NCBI GenBank assembly: GCA_963575645.1
Contig: OY754465.1
Coordinates: 4,464,001-4,528,000, forward strand
From: Xanthostigma xanthostigma
Lineage: Eukaryota > Arthropoda > Insecta > Raphidioptera > Raphidiidae
Direction of reading: 5' to 3'
DNA length: 64,000 nucleotides
The notes beneath the pieces were generated by a model, which was not told where the DNA came from, ran no database searches, and worked only from the letters and a program-made list of their open reading frames with translations. This document shows positions 54,068 through 64,000 of the stretch, in pieces. How positions within the stretch are numbered: position 1 is the stretch's first letter; every line of letters begins with the position of its first letter. The translations under genes and the position numbers were made by a program.

Positions 54068-54847
54068 CTAGCGATCCCGTCCGGTTTCACCCGGGTGCAA
54101 AAGAACGAATGGGGAAGGGAAGGACATGAGTAAGCACATTCATCTTAGTTTACAGAGATGAATGTTGGGTCCAAATTTTTTGCAGTTTTCGGCAGTTCCC
54201 TGCTTTATTACTTATTTTAAACGCAAACCTCCATTTTTGATGAAAATATTTTTTTTAAGTAATAATTATTTCTTTTAAATCAATAATTACTGTATAATTA
54301 ATAAAATATAATAAATATTTAATTGAAAACACTGTAGGAAAATTATTTTTATATACCTATAGGTACTGTAATAGTTTTCAAATGAGCTATTATTTAGATT
54401 TATTTAATTTTAATTAGTCGTAAATAAAACTAAAATAAATTTAAATGATAGCCTTAGAAGAAAGCAATGTAGAAAATAAAAAAAAAAAAAAACATTAAAA
54501 ACATATTCGTCCAAGGTGGGGCTCGAACCCACGACCCTGAGGTTAAGAGTCGAGCGCTCTAAGGACTGATCTAACCGAGCCTCTGTCGTGTGCCGCTAAT
54601 ATTGGGATATTCAGTTAGGCCATTTCACCTGTATATAAGTATATTGTGAAAAGTTTTGACTGACATTCTGCAACATTTTTCATTGATTTTCCGCTCCTAT
54701 TAGTCGTAGCGTGATATTATATAGCCTATAGCCTTCCACGATAAATGGGCTATCCAACAAAAAAATTTTTTTTCAATTCGAACCAGTAGTTCCTGAGATT
54801 AGCGCGTTCAAACAAACACATTTTTCTGCTTTATATATTAGTATAGA
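54068..54847 (-). mobile_element. Helitron-like element carrying a tRNA-Lys SINE, copy 2
   Basis: Minus strand: TCTATACTAATATATAAAGC at the 5' end (54847) after A, and ...CGGACGGGATCGCTAG at the 3' end (54068) before T. 780 bp with the same internal order as 39571-40294, including the SINE at the same place and orientation. Confidence 0.75.
54290..54583 (-). mobile_element. tRNA-Lys-derived SINE, copy 3
   Basis: Minus strand head (54509-54583): GAGGCTCGGTTAGATCAGTC, then a small insertion, GACTCTTAACCTCAGGGTCG and GGGTTCGAGCCCCACC. Closest of the three to tRNA-Lys(CTT) in the anticodon and T arms. Body as in copies 1 and 2. Confidence 0.78.
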
Positions 54848-54889
54848 TATTCTTTATTTTGTAGTTTTGTACGACAACTGCGTTGAATA

Positions 54890-55270
54890 CAGTCGAGCCT
54901 GGATAAGCAAGAGTTCAACGGATCGCGATCACTTTTTCGCTTATGGAGGTTTTTCACTAACCCGAGTTAAAGAGGTACAGGAGTGGCCTTTCTCACTTAT
55001 AGAAGTCTATAAAAACTATACAAAAACAATGTAAGTTAGTTCAGCTATTTATGACTCATTCTTAAATTTCGTGGAACTATTAATACGTTCGATTATCGCT
55101 TATAGAGGTACAGGCAAGTAGTAGTCTCAGTTATAGAGGTCCGTGGGTGAAAAACGTCTCTTTCTTATAAATGTTTGTGTTTCCCACTTATAGAGGTTTT
55201 AGAGGGTTACAAAGACGATATCTGACAATCAATCTCACTTACCCAGTTCTTAATCACTCAGGTTTGACTC
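54890..55270. mobile_element. pogo/Tigger-like MITE
   Basis: TA-flanked ends CAGTCGAGCCTGGATAAGC and the complement of GAGTCAAACCTGAGTGATTA. Repeated CTTATAGAGGT/ACCTCTATAAG motifs inside. CAGTCRAACCT-type ends with TA target are typical of pogo-lineage elements. Non-coding. A fragment of the same family is at 60085-60230. Confidence 0.65.
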
Positions 55271-55295
55271 TATATATACTTATGTAATGAGAAAA

Positions 55296-55979
55296 TTGGT
55301 TGTCTGTAAAGTCGGTTTACGGACGATAGTTTTACGTGATAACGTATTCCGTAATACATAACCTAAACCTCCCAAAATTTGGTTTCAATCCGCTTATCCT
55401 TGGTGTCGGAATGATAAGAAATGTCAAAAGTGACGTTTGCAACTTACAAAGTATTATGTTCTAATAATAATTAGTTATTCCAATACTTAACTTAGAAGGC
55501 GTTGCATTTCACAATATACTAATGTCAAAAAATTGAATTAAACATTAGAAATGCAGCCGTTTTCATGTTAAGACAAGACATACGTTTGCTTCTAATTTCC
55601 ATGTACGGCAAACAAAGACAACCGACCGCGTCGCGCCATGCATTAAACAACATTGCATTTATACAGCTATTTTTCTATATAAATTTGTATAAAATATTTT
55701 TCTATATAAATTTGTATAAAAAAACTGTTTAGGCAAATTCTGTTATACGAAATCTATGTAAAATGTTCTCCTCTTTCGTTTAAGACTGGTTTCAAACCAA
55801 TCTGATTTAAATTGAGCGAGAAATTAGCAAAAAGCACGCACAGGGTCAGGCGGAACGTTACGCGTTATGCGTTACGCGTTACGAACGTTACGTTACACTT
55901 TTTCGTACATGCAGCCGGTGTTTTATCAATTTATAATATTGGTGATTCATCAATTTATAAGACGTTATCACGTCAAAAA
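55296..55979 (-). mobile_element. ACGTGATAACGT-ended repeat, copy 4
   Basis: Nearly identical to 60954-61623. It has a short variable tract of GTTACGCGTTACG units near the minus-strand 5' end (about 55857-55895). It includes CCTCCCAAAATTTGGTTTCA, shared with 30390 and 58255. Confidence 0.78.
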
Positions 55980-55998
55980 TTCTTACAAATCTCTTAAT

Positions 55999-56453
55999 CA
56001 GGGCCGGATTAACCCTGTCCGTGCCTCTAGGCAATGCAATCAGGTCTTTTCAAGTTGTTGAAGGGATGTGAGTAACTTCCAGATGATCGGCTTCTAGGCA
56101 TCCTGTTACTTCAATGTCTTATGTGATATTGTAACAACATGATTACTTTGACTAGATGCTGCAGCATCGCCTTACCTGACTCGTTAGCTTTATTGAAATG
56201 GTCTTAATTAATAGGTTATAGATAATTAATGATCCAGGTTTTTTGATGGGTCAAGAAAGAGAAATGAGACGTGACGTAGTTATTTTAAATTTTATCTTGT
56301 TCAATGCAATAAATTACAACAAACTACTAAATATATTTTTAAATAAAATTTTCGTTCAATGAAAAGTTTTTTTCTTGGTGCGTGCACGGGCCACTAGTCG
56401 ATGAGGGGCCCCTAGGCAGTTGCCTACTCTGCCTAATGATTAATCTAGCACTG
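55999..56453 (+). mobile_element. hAT element with GGCCCCTAGGCA motif, copy 2, perfect TSD
   Basis: Ends CAGGGCCGGATTAACC and the complement of CAGTGCTAGATTAATC. CTCTTAAT at 55991-55998 and 56454-56461 is a perfect 8 bp TSD. 455 bp, colinear with 36997-37457. Confidence 0.93.
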
Positions 56454-56469
56454 CTCTTAATATTAATCA

Positions 56470-57375
56470 ATACCATGTTTCCTATTTTCCTGTTTATATA
56501 AATTGAATTATTTAGTAATTTGTCCGTTACGAAGCTGATGTAAAGATTAGGGTCGTATGACCTCTATTTAGATACAATAGTTATGTTTTGGTGTATGTAT
56601 TGTTATGGTCCTTTCATGCCCGACATAACTTGGAACGAGTTTTTGTAGTCTGTATATAATCTAGTGTAGAGCATCGATATGAAAATTCCCATTACCAAGA
56701 ACCGCAATGCAAACTTCAATATATTAGAGAGAAAACAGTGTCATCTATTCAGTACATGTATGTTTGTAATATGTATAAATTGTGTCCACACACACACACA
56801 CCAACACACAAACACCACGATCATACAGCATAATAATACACACACACACACACACACATACACGTTGAAACTTACCTACTGCCGTCGAGCGACGTTCACG
56901 GTTCACCAATAAGTTCTACTTGCATTTGCAGACGTGCGTTCTCCTTGATAAATTACTGCAATTAAAAAAAATTCAGCCAATTGGGCTTTTGAATAAAATT
57001 TTTTTTGTCATAAATGGAAAGATCGTATATAAGTTTTATAACAAAACTATTTTTCTTTTTTTTATTTTTGTTATAATTCAAAAGTTATATCAAATTAAAA
57101 ATAATTTTTTCTACCCAGTTCCGAGAACGCGCCGACATTTCCCGAACATAATGTGACGTCATAATGTTTTAGTCAATACACATGTAGAAGCCATTGATAG
57201 TATACTGCGTATATACATTTTACCATTATGACGTCACAACTGTCAAAAACAAATTTAGTGCGTTTGCAGTCACGTGATTTTTTTAAATATTTTATCAATT
57301 TTAAATTGCTTATAATTAATTTAAAAAAAGTTTTTTGAAAGTTTTTCGCATCGATTATCAATATTATTTATAATA
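56470..57375. other. Intergenic stretch with CA microsatellite
   Basis: (CA)n runs at about 56789-56803 and 56838-56857 account for the His/Thr-rich open frame there. No gene recognised. Confidence 0.5.
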
Positions 57376-57379
57376 AAGT

Positions 57380-58310
57380 TTTAAAATACAATAAAAAAAT
57401 CGATAATTATTTTTTTTTCAAAAGCCTAATTGGGCGACGGGACCATTTCAACTTCAAAAATATCGACATTTGGTATAATAAAATTTCTGATATCGCGTGA
57501 GGTGACGCGGGCAATGACTAGTATTGAATTTGATGCTATTCGCTGCCATGGTTATCTACAAAATATGTGATCTACAAAACAAAAGAATAGTTAATTTATT
57601 TTTATTTTCAATATATTTCCGAAACAAAAAAATTTTTTTGACAAAACTTTCTTGAAAAAATAAATAACATAATAAACCGTTATGAAAAATATACCATTAT
57701 TATATAAAAAAAAAAAATTGCTTGTCTGTAAAGTCGGTTTACGGACGATAGTTTTACGTGATAACGTATTCCGCTCGAATATCATATTTAATAATACATT
57801 ACTGCGCTCTCGCTTGCACGCATCAGGGTCAGGCGGAACGTTACACTTTTTCGTGCGTGCAGCTGGTGTTTCATCAATTTATAAGACGTTATCACGTCAA
57901 AAACTTAGTCCGCCATCTTTAGAAGTCCGCCATATTGGATTTAGATTGACGTCACACAGCTAACCATGCATTGTCATTCAAACTAAACGTGTATACAAAT
58001 TTTCATCTCAATCGGTTGATGATATCTGCTTCAAAATTACCGAAGGCATTCTAGTCGCTCACTTAGTAACGTTAGGAACGTTACACTTTTTCGTGCATGC
58101 AGCCGGTGTTTCATCTTTTTATTTTGACGTGATTCATCAATTTATAAGACGTTATCACGTCAAAAAAACAACGTTATAGTTTATATATCTTTAGCGCATG
58201 CGTCGATTTTTCCCAAAAGCAATAGGTCTCTTTATATTTACGTACCAAACATCCTCCCAAAATTTGGTTCCAATCCGTTATTCGTTTGACCTGTATCGTG
58301 TTACCTATTT
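57380..58310. repeat. Copy of the 30.2-31.1 kb repeat, interrupted
   Basis: 57430-57716 matches 30710-31060 (GGGCGACGGGACCATTTCAA, GTGAGGTGACGCGGGCAATG). 58168-58310 continues it (AACGTTATAGTTTATATATC, CCTCCCAAAATTTGGTTCC). The break is filled by the 57717-58167 element. Confidence 0.65.
57717..58167 (-). mobile_element. ACGTGATAACGT-ended repeat, copy 5, nested
   Basis: Minus-strand counterpart of copy 1 without its internal tandem expansion. The left end is again present twice (near 57890 and 58150), and CCATATTGGATTTAG and CGAAGGCATTCTAGTCGC are shared. Confidence 0.78.
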
Positions 58311-58314
58311 TCTA

Positions 58315-58599
58315 TCTGTACTAATATATAAAGCTGAAGAGTTTGTTTGAACGCGCTAATCTCAGGAACTACTGGTTCGAATTTGATGGATAGTCCATTT
58401 ATCAAGGAAGGCTATAGACTATATAATATCACGCTACGACCGATAGGAGCGGAGCATCAATGAAAAATGTAACTCAAAATTTGTCAGTCCGACAAATACG
58501 ATTGAACGGTAACTCCGATCAACATGAAATTTGGACACATCTCGGTAAAATAAGATGAACGTTCTTTTGCACCCGGGTGAAGCCGGGCGGGACCGCTAG
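58315..58599 (+). mobile_element. Helitron-like element without SINE, complete
   Basis: 285 bp: preceded by A, starts TCTGTACTAATATATAAAGC and ends GCCGGGCGGGACCGCTAG, followed by T. A CCCGG/CCGGG hairpin (58572-58587) lies 12 bases before the end. It is the simplest intact member, and shows that the SINE in other copies is an added part. Confidence 0.78.
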
Positions 58600-59298
58600 T
58601 GTACAATATTTGAGAGAACGGATTGTTTGACTGAGAAAGAGACCGGACCAGTATTATAGTGTATACAAGGAATACTACCTACTAAGCTACGGTCTTGTGA
58701 GTGTGTTGAACATCAGAATATAGAGAACGGCAAGCGCGACGAGTGAGAAAGACAAAGGAAATCTCCCTAACTCAAACTGATAACAGAAGTGTGTAGTGTA
58801 TCCGAGCCGAGGTAACAGAAGAGAGAGAGAAAGAGCTTATATATATGCGCGATATATTTCAGATTAATTAAAGCAACATCATATTATTATCAACAGCCAG
58901 AATCTCGCTTGTCGTAATAACTTTATAATTTAGTGCAGTTTGCACGAGCAGTGAGCGGCAACGAGAGAAGTGAAGGTAGCGTGAGATGGCGAGTGGGTGG
59001 GTGGATGGGTTGTCTTTCTGGTGGGACACATACCTACCTACCTTACCCTGCCCACACTCTTACCCTTAGCTTGCCCCGTTCCACCTACCATACATACATA
59101 CATAATATGTAGAGTCAGATCATCGTCCTAGTAGTTTGCGCGGGTATACATATATAGATGGAACCGTTATACCTTACACCCAAAACCATCCCATTGTCCC
59201 GACGGTGTATCCCAGTTAGACATGCATAAACTCCTTAACTTTCAAACCTTGTCCCTTTAAATCATTCTTTTGAACTGTACATATACTTACCGCATTAA
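58600..59298. other. Intergenic stretch
   Basis: GA-rich runs near 58817 and (CATA)n near 59089. No gene recognised. Confidence 0.4.
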
Positions 59299-59306
59299 TT
59301 TATAAT

Positions 59307-59814
59307 TAGTGATGTGCCGGATATCCGTATCCGCGGATATCCGAGAGAGAAGAAAGATCCGTATCCGTTAGTTTTATGGCGGATCTTTTACCTTATTAAT
59401 TTTCAATTCATAGATGAAATTTTATATATATAGGTGATTAAAGTAATAATGAAAAACTGTTAAATTCCATTCAGATTATTTTTTATTTCTTAAAATCGTA
59501 TTTGGCACCTTTATATTGCAAAAAATTTATCGTAGTGAGTACCATACCAATAGTACATAACTTATCTTTATAATGAGATATTGCACATCGAACTTTGGAA
59601 AGAGACAAGAGTTAACTCTTAAAGAAGTCAATAACTTTTTCCCATAACAGATAGTCTCTTTCCAAAGGTCGATGTGCAATATTTACCGCGGCGTACTCTA
59701 AGAAAGTTAAGATCCGTATCCGTATCCGCAGATCTTGAAACCAAATATCCGTATTCAGATCCGTATCCGCGGATATGCATTTTTAACGATCCGGCACATC
59801 ACTATTTATAATAT
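59307..59814. mobile_element. hAT element with nested CCGCGG palindromes, perfect TSD
   Basis: 508 bp. Ends TAGTGATGTGCCGGAT and the complement of TAGTGATGTGCCGGATC; TTTATAAT at 59299-59306 and 59815-59822. Near both ends ATCCGTATCCGCGGATAT-type palindromes are reiterated. The interior has an inverted repeat (ATTGCACATCGAACTTTGG, 59580-59686). Non-coding. Confidence 0.9.
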
Positions 59815-59996
59815 CTCGTCTAAATAATAAGTCATTCAAGTTTATTGTTATTTCAATTCCTTATTCATACGATGCAAAAATCTTTCATTTTCTTTAAATC
59901 AAGCGTGTCTTATTAAGCCTTAATATTTTAAGTATATTTATAGTTTTAGTGTTATTTAACTTCTAGTAAACGGGATTGAAATATAAGGCCCGATTC

Positions 59997-60080
59997 ACAC
60001 TATAGTGCCGGTCACGGTTCGCTCTCGGTCCAGTCTCGGTTCGGTAAAATCTTACTGTATTGTGTATTCACACTAACATT
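59997..60080. mobile_element. Possible Harbinger-like left end
   Basis: TAA followed by GGCCCGATTCACACTATAGT resembles PIF/Harbinger termini. No right end is found before the pogo-like fragment starts. Confidence 0.35.
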
Positions 60081-60084
60081 GTTT

Positions 60085-60230
60085 TTGTAAAGTTTTTATA
60101 GAAGTTTATAAGTGAGAAAGGCCACTCCTGTACCTACCTCTATAAGCTAGAAAACTCGGGTTAGTGAAAAACCTCCATAAGCGAAAAATATATCGCGATC
60201 CCCTGAATCCTTGCTTATCCAGGTTCGATT
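60085..60230 (-). mobile_element. pogo/Tigger-like MITE fragment
   Basis: Minus strand starts CAATCGAACCTGGATAAGC after TA and carries GAGGTTTTTCACTAACCCGA, as in 54890-55030. The other half is missing. Confidence 0.65.
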
Positions 60231-60240
60231 GTATTTTTAG

Positions 60241-60500
60241 TTTGAAAAAAATTCGCTTTAAGTTTTTAATTATCAAATATTGAAAAAATAATAAATAAAT
60301 TTTTTCAATATTTGATAATTAAAAACTTAAAGCGAATTTTTTTCAAAAACCAATTAGAAACTAATTATTAATTAATTTTAATTTTTTTTAGGTCAGTTCT
60401 AAAGAAGATCCAAATCTGGACCGTAACGTTAATGTATTAATTTTTATATTTTTTATTAATATATTTGTCTGAAAAATTGGTCGATTATTTGATTTATTGA
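60241..60500. mobile_element. Hammerhead-palindrome relative, rearranged
   Basis: 60241-60350 is a palindrome (TTCGCTTTAAGTTTTTAATT arms). From 60360 the sequence matches the right half of the 15.2 kb element, including GATCCAAATCTGGACCGTAA and GTCTGAAAAATTGGTCGAT. The hammerhead core is damaged: CTAAAGA (60399-60405) and GTAAC. Confidence 0.55.
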
Positions 60501-60953
60501 AAAATCAACAAAATTACTACTAAAAAAAGTATGTCATTAAAAATATTTAGAGATTAGGAAAAAGTTTGTTAATTTCACTCGATATTGAGTATTTCCCGGA
60601 AAATTTCAAATCGTTAGGATTTAATTAAATTCAGAACGGTATTATTCAACATTGAACATACGAAGTTGGAACTAATTATGTAAAATAATATTTTAGTTTA
60701 GTAACGCTTGGTGCTGTGCATTATGATATAAAGAAATTAGTTCAAAACTAAAAGTTTTCAGGCTGTAGTTCACACCCGTTGCTAACCACTGTCCACTCAT
60801 AATTACAACAAAGAGAAACACATTTTATTCTACACTCTATTTATCTGTGGTCACAAAGCTAAACGACTCTGAATTTCAACAAAAACTTTTTTTTAATTGA
60901 ACCTACTTTAAAAAATGTTAAATGCTAGATTTCGGTGCCAAATTTAAAAAAAT

Positions 60954-61623
60954 GGGTTGTCTTTAAAGTCGGTTTACGGACGATAGTTTTACGTGATAAC
61001 GTATTCCGTAATACATAACCTAAACCTCCCAAAATTTGGTTTCAATCCGCTTATCCTTGGTGTCGGAATGATAAGAAATGTCAAAAGTGACGTTTTCAAC
61101 TGTCAAAGTATTATGTTCTAATAATAATTAGTTATTCCAATACTTAACTTAGACGGCGTTGCATTTCACAAAATACTAATGTCAAAAAATTGAATTAAAC
61201 ATTAGAAATGCAGCCGTTTTCATGTTAAGACAAGACATACGTTATTTTCTAATTTCCATGTACGGCAAACAAAGACGACCGACCGCGTCGCGCCATGCAT
61301 TACACAACATTGCATTTATATTTTATACAGCTATTTTTCTATATAAATTTGTATAAAAAAACTGTTTAGGCAAATTCTGTTATACGAAATCTATGTAAAA
61401 TGTTCTCCTCTTTCGTTTAAGACTGGTTTCAAACCGATCTGATTTAAATTGAGCGAGAAATTAGCAAAAAGCACGCACAGGGTCAGGCGGAACGTTACGC
61501 GTTACGCGTTACGAACGTTAGGAACGTTACGACCGTTACACTTTTTCGTGCATGCAGCCGGTGTTTTATCAATTTATAATATTGGTGATTCATCAATTTA
61601 TAAGACGTTATCACGTCAAAAAT
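60954..61623 (-). mobile_element. ACGTGATAACGT-ended repeat, copy 6
   Basis: Same as copy 4 with an expanded GTTACGCGTTACGAACG tract (61492-61540) and small indels. Confidence 0.78.
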
Positions 61624-62690
61624 TAAAATAATAAATTAATATAGAAAAATCTTTATTTAAATTATTTGGAATTTGAATTTCAGTTTGTCATTATATGTTT
61701 TGAAATTTGACTTACTGTGTTTCGTTAACAATTTCCTATAGTGATTTCTTCCTAAAACCTATCATTTAAGTTTCTTAAGTGCACAATTTAATTGTTTAAT
61801 ATTAAAAATTATGTATGTTACATAGGGGGTATAAGAATTTTAGAAAGGCTAAGATTGGGCATGGCACACATGGTTGGGAAACACTGCTTTAGGGCCACAT
61901 ATTAATAGGACGTCATAATGATGTGATAAGTATTTTTAAAAAACAGTTCATTGACGGCAGGACTCGGGAATTTCAAAGGGGCTAGAATTGCGTGAATTAA
62001 TCGGATTATTAAAATATGATAAAAAAAACTTTAACATTATTCTGGCCAATCGTTAACGTACATTTTCTTATCTAGTACTGGCCGAGCGGGTTATGAATTT
62101 GTCGGATGTGTTTTGTTTATGACGAATTCGGAATTGATCAGAATGGAGTAATAATTCATTAACAATTATTAGAACACTTTATAGTAATAATACAGTAATA
62201 ATAATAATATAGTTATAATAATATACTAATAATTAATTATTAGATGAAAATGAGAAGAAATCCTTTCCTTTTCATCTGAAATTTTCCAAATTTATGGCGC
62301 ATTTGAAAAATTAATAATTATTACTATAATAAACTGTTGTATCGTTTTTATTTTCTTTTTCAAATATGTCCCAGAATCATAATTTTACCTCCTATGAAAA
62401 CGATAATATAATCTCTAAACAAAATACCCGAAACAAAATTGTTCTAGACAAAAATTAACCACAGTTAAATGTGTTTTCAGTAAATGGTAAACGGGAAGTA
62501 TGTTTTAACTAATTGCAATGTTTGGTTTTGTGTTCGAATTTCGAATGCGTGTTACCTACTGCACATGTATACAAACAACAGTCACACAGCTGTACTTACT
62601 TAATTCGTGTACTGAACATACGAGGCCATAACCAACAATGAGGAATCAAAATTAGAACAACGCAATTTGTCTTCGACCACGATTCTCCAA
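61624..62690. other. AT-rich intergenic stretch
   Basis: (ATA)n-like repeats at 62190-62245. No gene recognised. Confidence 0.4.
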
Positions 62691-62699
62691 AAAAACGTA

Positions 62700-63450
62700 G
62701 GGTCCATTTCGATAACTACATCTGCCTAAATTTTGACTTTTTTCAGGTCATAGAAAACGCTAAATTTTGACATTCCAAAAAAAAAAACTTGCGGATTATT
62801 CACCCTGTAAAAATTTTCAAAATCGAAGTCTCCCAGAATGGGTAGATTTTGACACACTGAATCCAATGAGCACAGGCGCAGCTCTGTATCTTGTATAGTT
62901 TCGGAGATAATCGAGTTTGAAATTTTCAAACTTTTAAATGCTCATAACTTTGAAACCAGAAGAGATACAGTTCTGCGCTTGTGCTTATTCGATTCAGCGC
63001 ACTTTTTTCTATAAGCTCAAGTAAATTCAGCCACATCCGTGACACTTTTATATTTTCCAAAAAATTGAAGTCTTTCGATGTTTTCGCAAATCTGCGGCTT
63101 TTTGAGGCACTAAGAGCCTTTCAATGCGGTTAATATTATGGTGCTTATGGAAAAAATCACGCTGAATCCAATGAGATCACCCGCAACTCTGTATCTCTTT
63201 TGGTTTACGAGTTAGACGCGTTTTTATGTATTTTTCTTGAAAAAATTAAAAACGCTATAACTTGAAAACTACAATAGCTACAGACTTCTAGATACGCAGC
63301 ATACGCTCATTCGATTCAGCATGATTTTTTGCATAGGACCAAGTCATTTTCAACCACATATTCTATAAATTTCCGGTCGATACTGCACTTATTTTAAAAT
63401 GAAAATTTAATCGTCGCCTTCCCCCCACCGTAAAAAATTTCAAAATCGAA
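62700..63450. repeat. Decayed tandem repeat of GAATCCAATGAG units
   Basis: Blocks such as CTGAATCCAATGAGCACAGG (62857), GCTTATTCGATTCAGCGCAC (62983), CTGAATCCAATGAGATCACC (63162) and CATTCGATTCAGCATGATTT (63307), plus TCTGTATCTCTTTTGG-type boxes, recur every 120-180 bp in diverged form. Related pieces: 3440-3620 and 63865-63918. Unknown class. Confidence 0.6.
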
Positions 63451-63923
63451 ATCTTTCAGATTTTAATTACAATAATTTATTAGGAATAAATAATCGTTGC
63501 TTTTAACATTAATTTTGACAGATCGGGAATAATAAGAATGAGGCATACATTTAACCCTTTCAGAACCCAATTCGTTACGTAATGTTAGTGAATAATAGGT
63601 GCATACTATGTGAATATATGAATACATGTTTTGTGCAGCAGCAATACTGTGTATCATTGCAGTATTGCAGCATATTGTAGTCATTGCTTCATTTCATTTA
63701 TACTTTAAATTTATGTGCGGAAAAATTATCCGTGTCCAGTTGTGTTTTATAGCCTCTGTATGTATGTATAGAAGGTACATTGTAGTACAGTACGTTCAGC
63801 TGAAACTGTTATCCTGCCTATTTTTAAGCGTTTTTCCCGATCAAAATGTTTTTAAACAAGTGAAAAGAGGGTCCCCAGTACGATAACTCGATGTGCCCAA
63901 ATTTTGACTTTTTTTAAGTCTTA

Positions 63924-64000
63924 AGGAGGTTGATGCGTTACAGTCCCAATCAAAAGTAAGTCGAATTCTAAATGGGAACTTTTCCATAATAAATTTTTAC
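63924..64000 (-). mobile_element. 700 bp TIR element (AGGAGGTTGA ends), copy 3, cut by window end
   Basis: AGGAGGTTGATGCGTTACAG and GTCGAATTCTAAATGGGAAC equal the right end of 45715-46405 in inverted orientation, after TTA. The rest lies beyond the window. Confidence 0.8.

Noticed and set aside
56679-56912. His/Thr-rich open frame
   Set aside because: Produced by the CA microsatellite.

Overview
This window looks like repeat-dense intergenic DNA from an arthropod nuclear genome, most probably an insect. It is roughly two-thirds A+T by eye and has no operon-like gene packing. It is filled with tRNA-derived SINEs, 3' ends of LINEs, Helitron-like elements and many small DNA transposons (hAT, PIF/Harbinger-like, pogo-like and unassigned). 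The species cannot be read from the sequence. I find no intact host protein gene. The convincing protein-coding traces are all transposon relics: the C-terminal dimerisation region of a hAT transposase (20.2-20.7 kb, minus), five C-terminal pieces of LINE reverse transcriptase, and a frameshifted RNase H remnant near 36.6 kb. Most other open frames are short and lie inside non-coding repeats.

Layout. 0-4.4 kb: 38 bp and 49 bp tandem repeats, two copies of a tRNA-Leu/Ser-like element with a very strong inverted repeat, an 82 bp tandem array and a hAT MITE with a perfect 8 bp target-site duplication (TSD). 6-11 kb: a TIR element split by a LINE tail, a LINE 3' end, a 96 bp hammerhead-ribozyme element, a Harbinger-like MITE, and a SINE split by an insertion with an 11 bp TSD. 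12-21 kb: first copy of a 600 bp repeat with a conserved small frame, a palindromic hammerhead element, a tRNA-Gln-like SINE, elements ending in ACGTGATAACGT, a heat-shock-like promoter, and the hAT transposase relic. 24-28.3 kb: a TIR element holding a minisatellite, two hAT elements in opposite orientation, and two adjacent MITEs. 29.7-33.9 kb: SINEs, one of whose 3' portion has expanded into a 264 bp satellite. 36.9-40.9 kb: hAT inserted in Harbinger, LINE inserted in a hammerhead palindrome, and Helitron-like elements carrying a tRNA-Lys SINE. 41-56.5 kb: further copies of the same families plus 250 bp tandem repeats and large palindromes. 56.5-64 kb: Helitron-like, hAT and pogo-like elements, ending in a partial copy of a 700 bp element.

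The most interesting signal is a dispersed set of type-I hammerhead ribozyme motifs (CTGANGA, a stem II hairpin, GAAA, a short self-complementary stem III, then the cleavage position). They sit in small elements that are often palindromic and are flanked by 11-14 bp TSDs. Stem I sequences differ between copies but stay paired. This matches the known association of minimal hammerheads with Penelope-like elements and retrozyme-like retroelements, but no encoding protein is present here.
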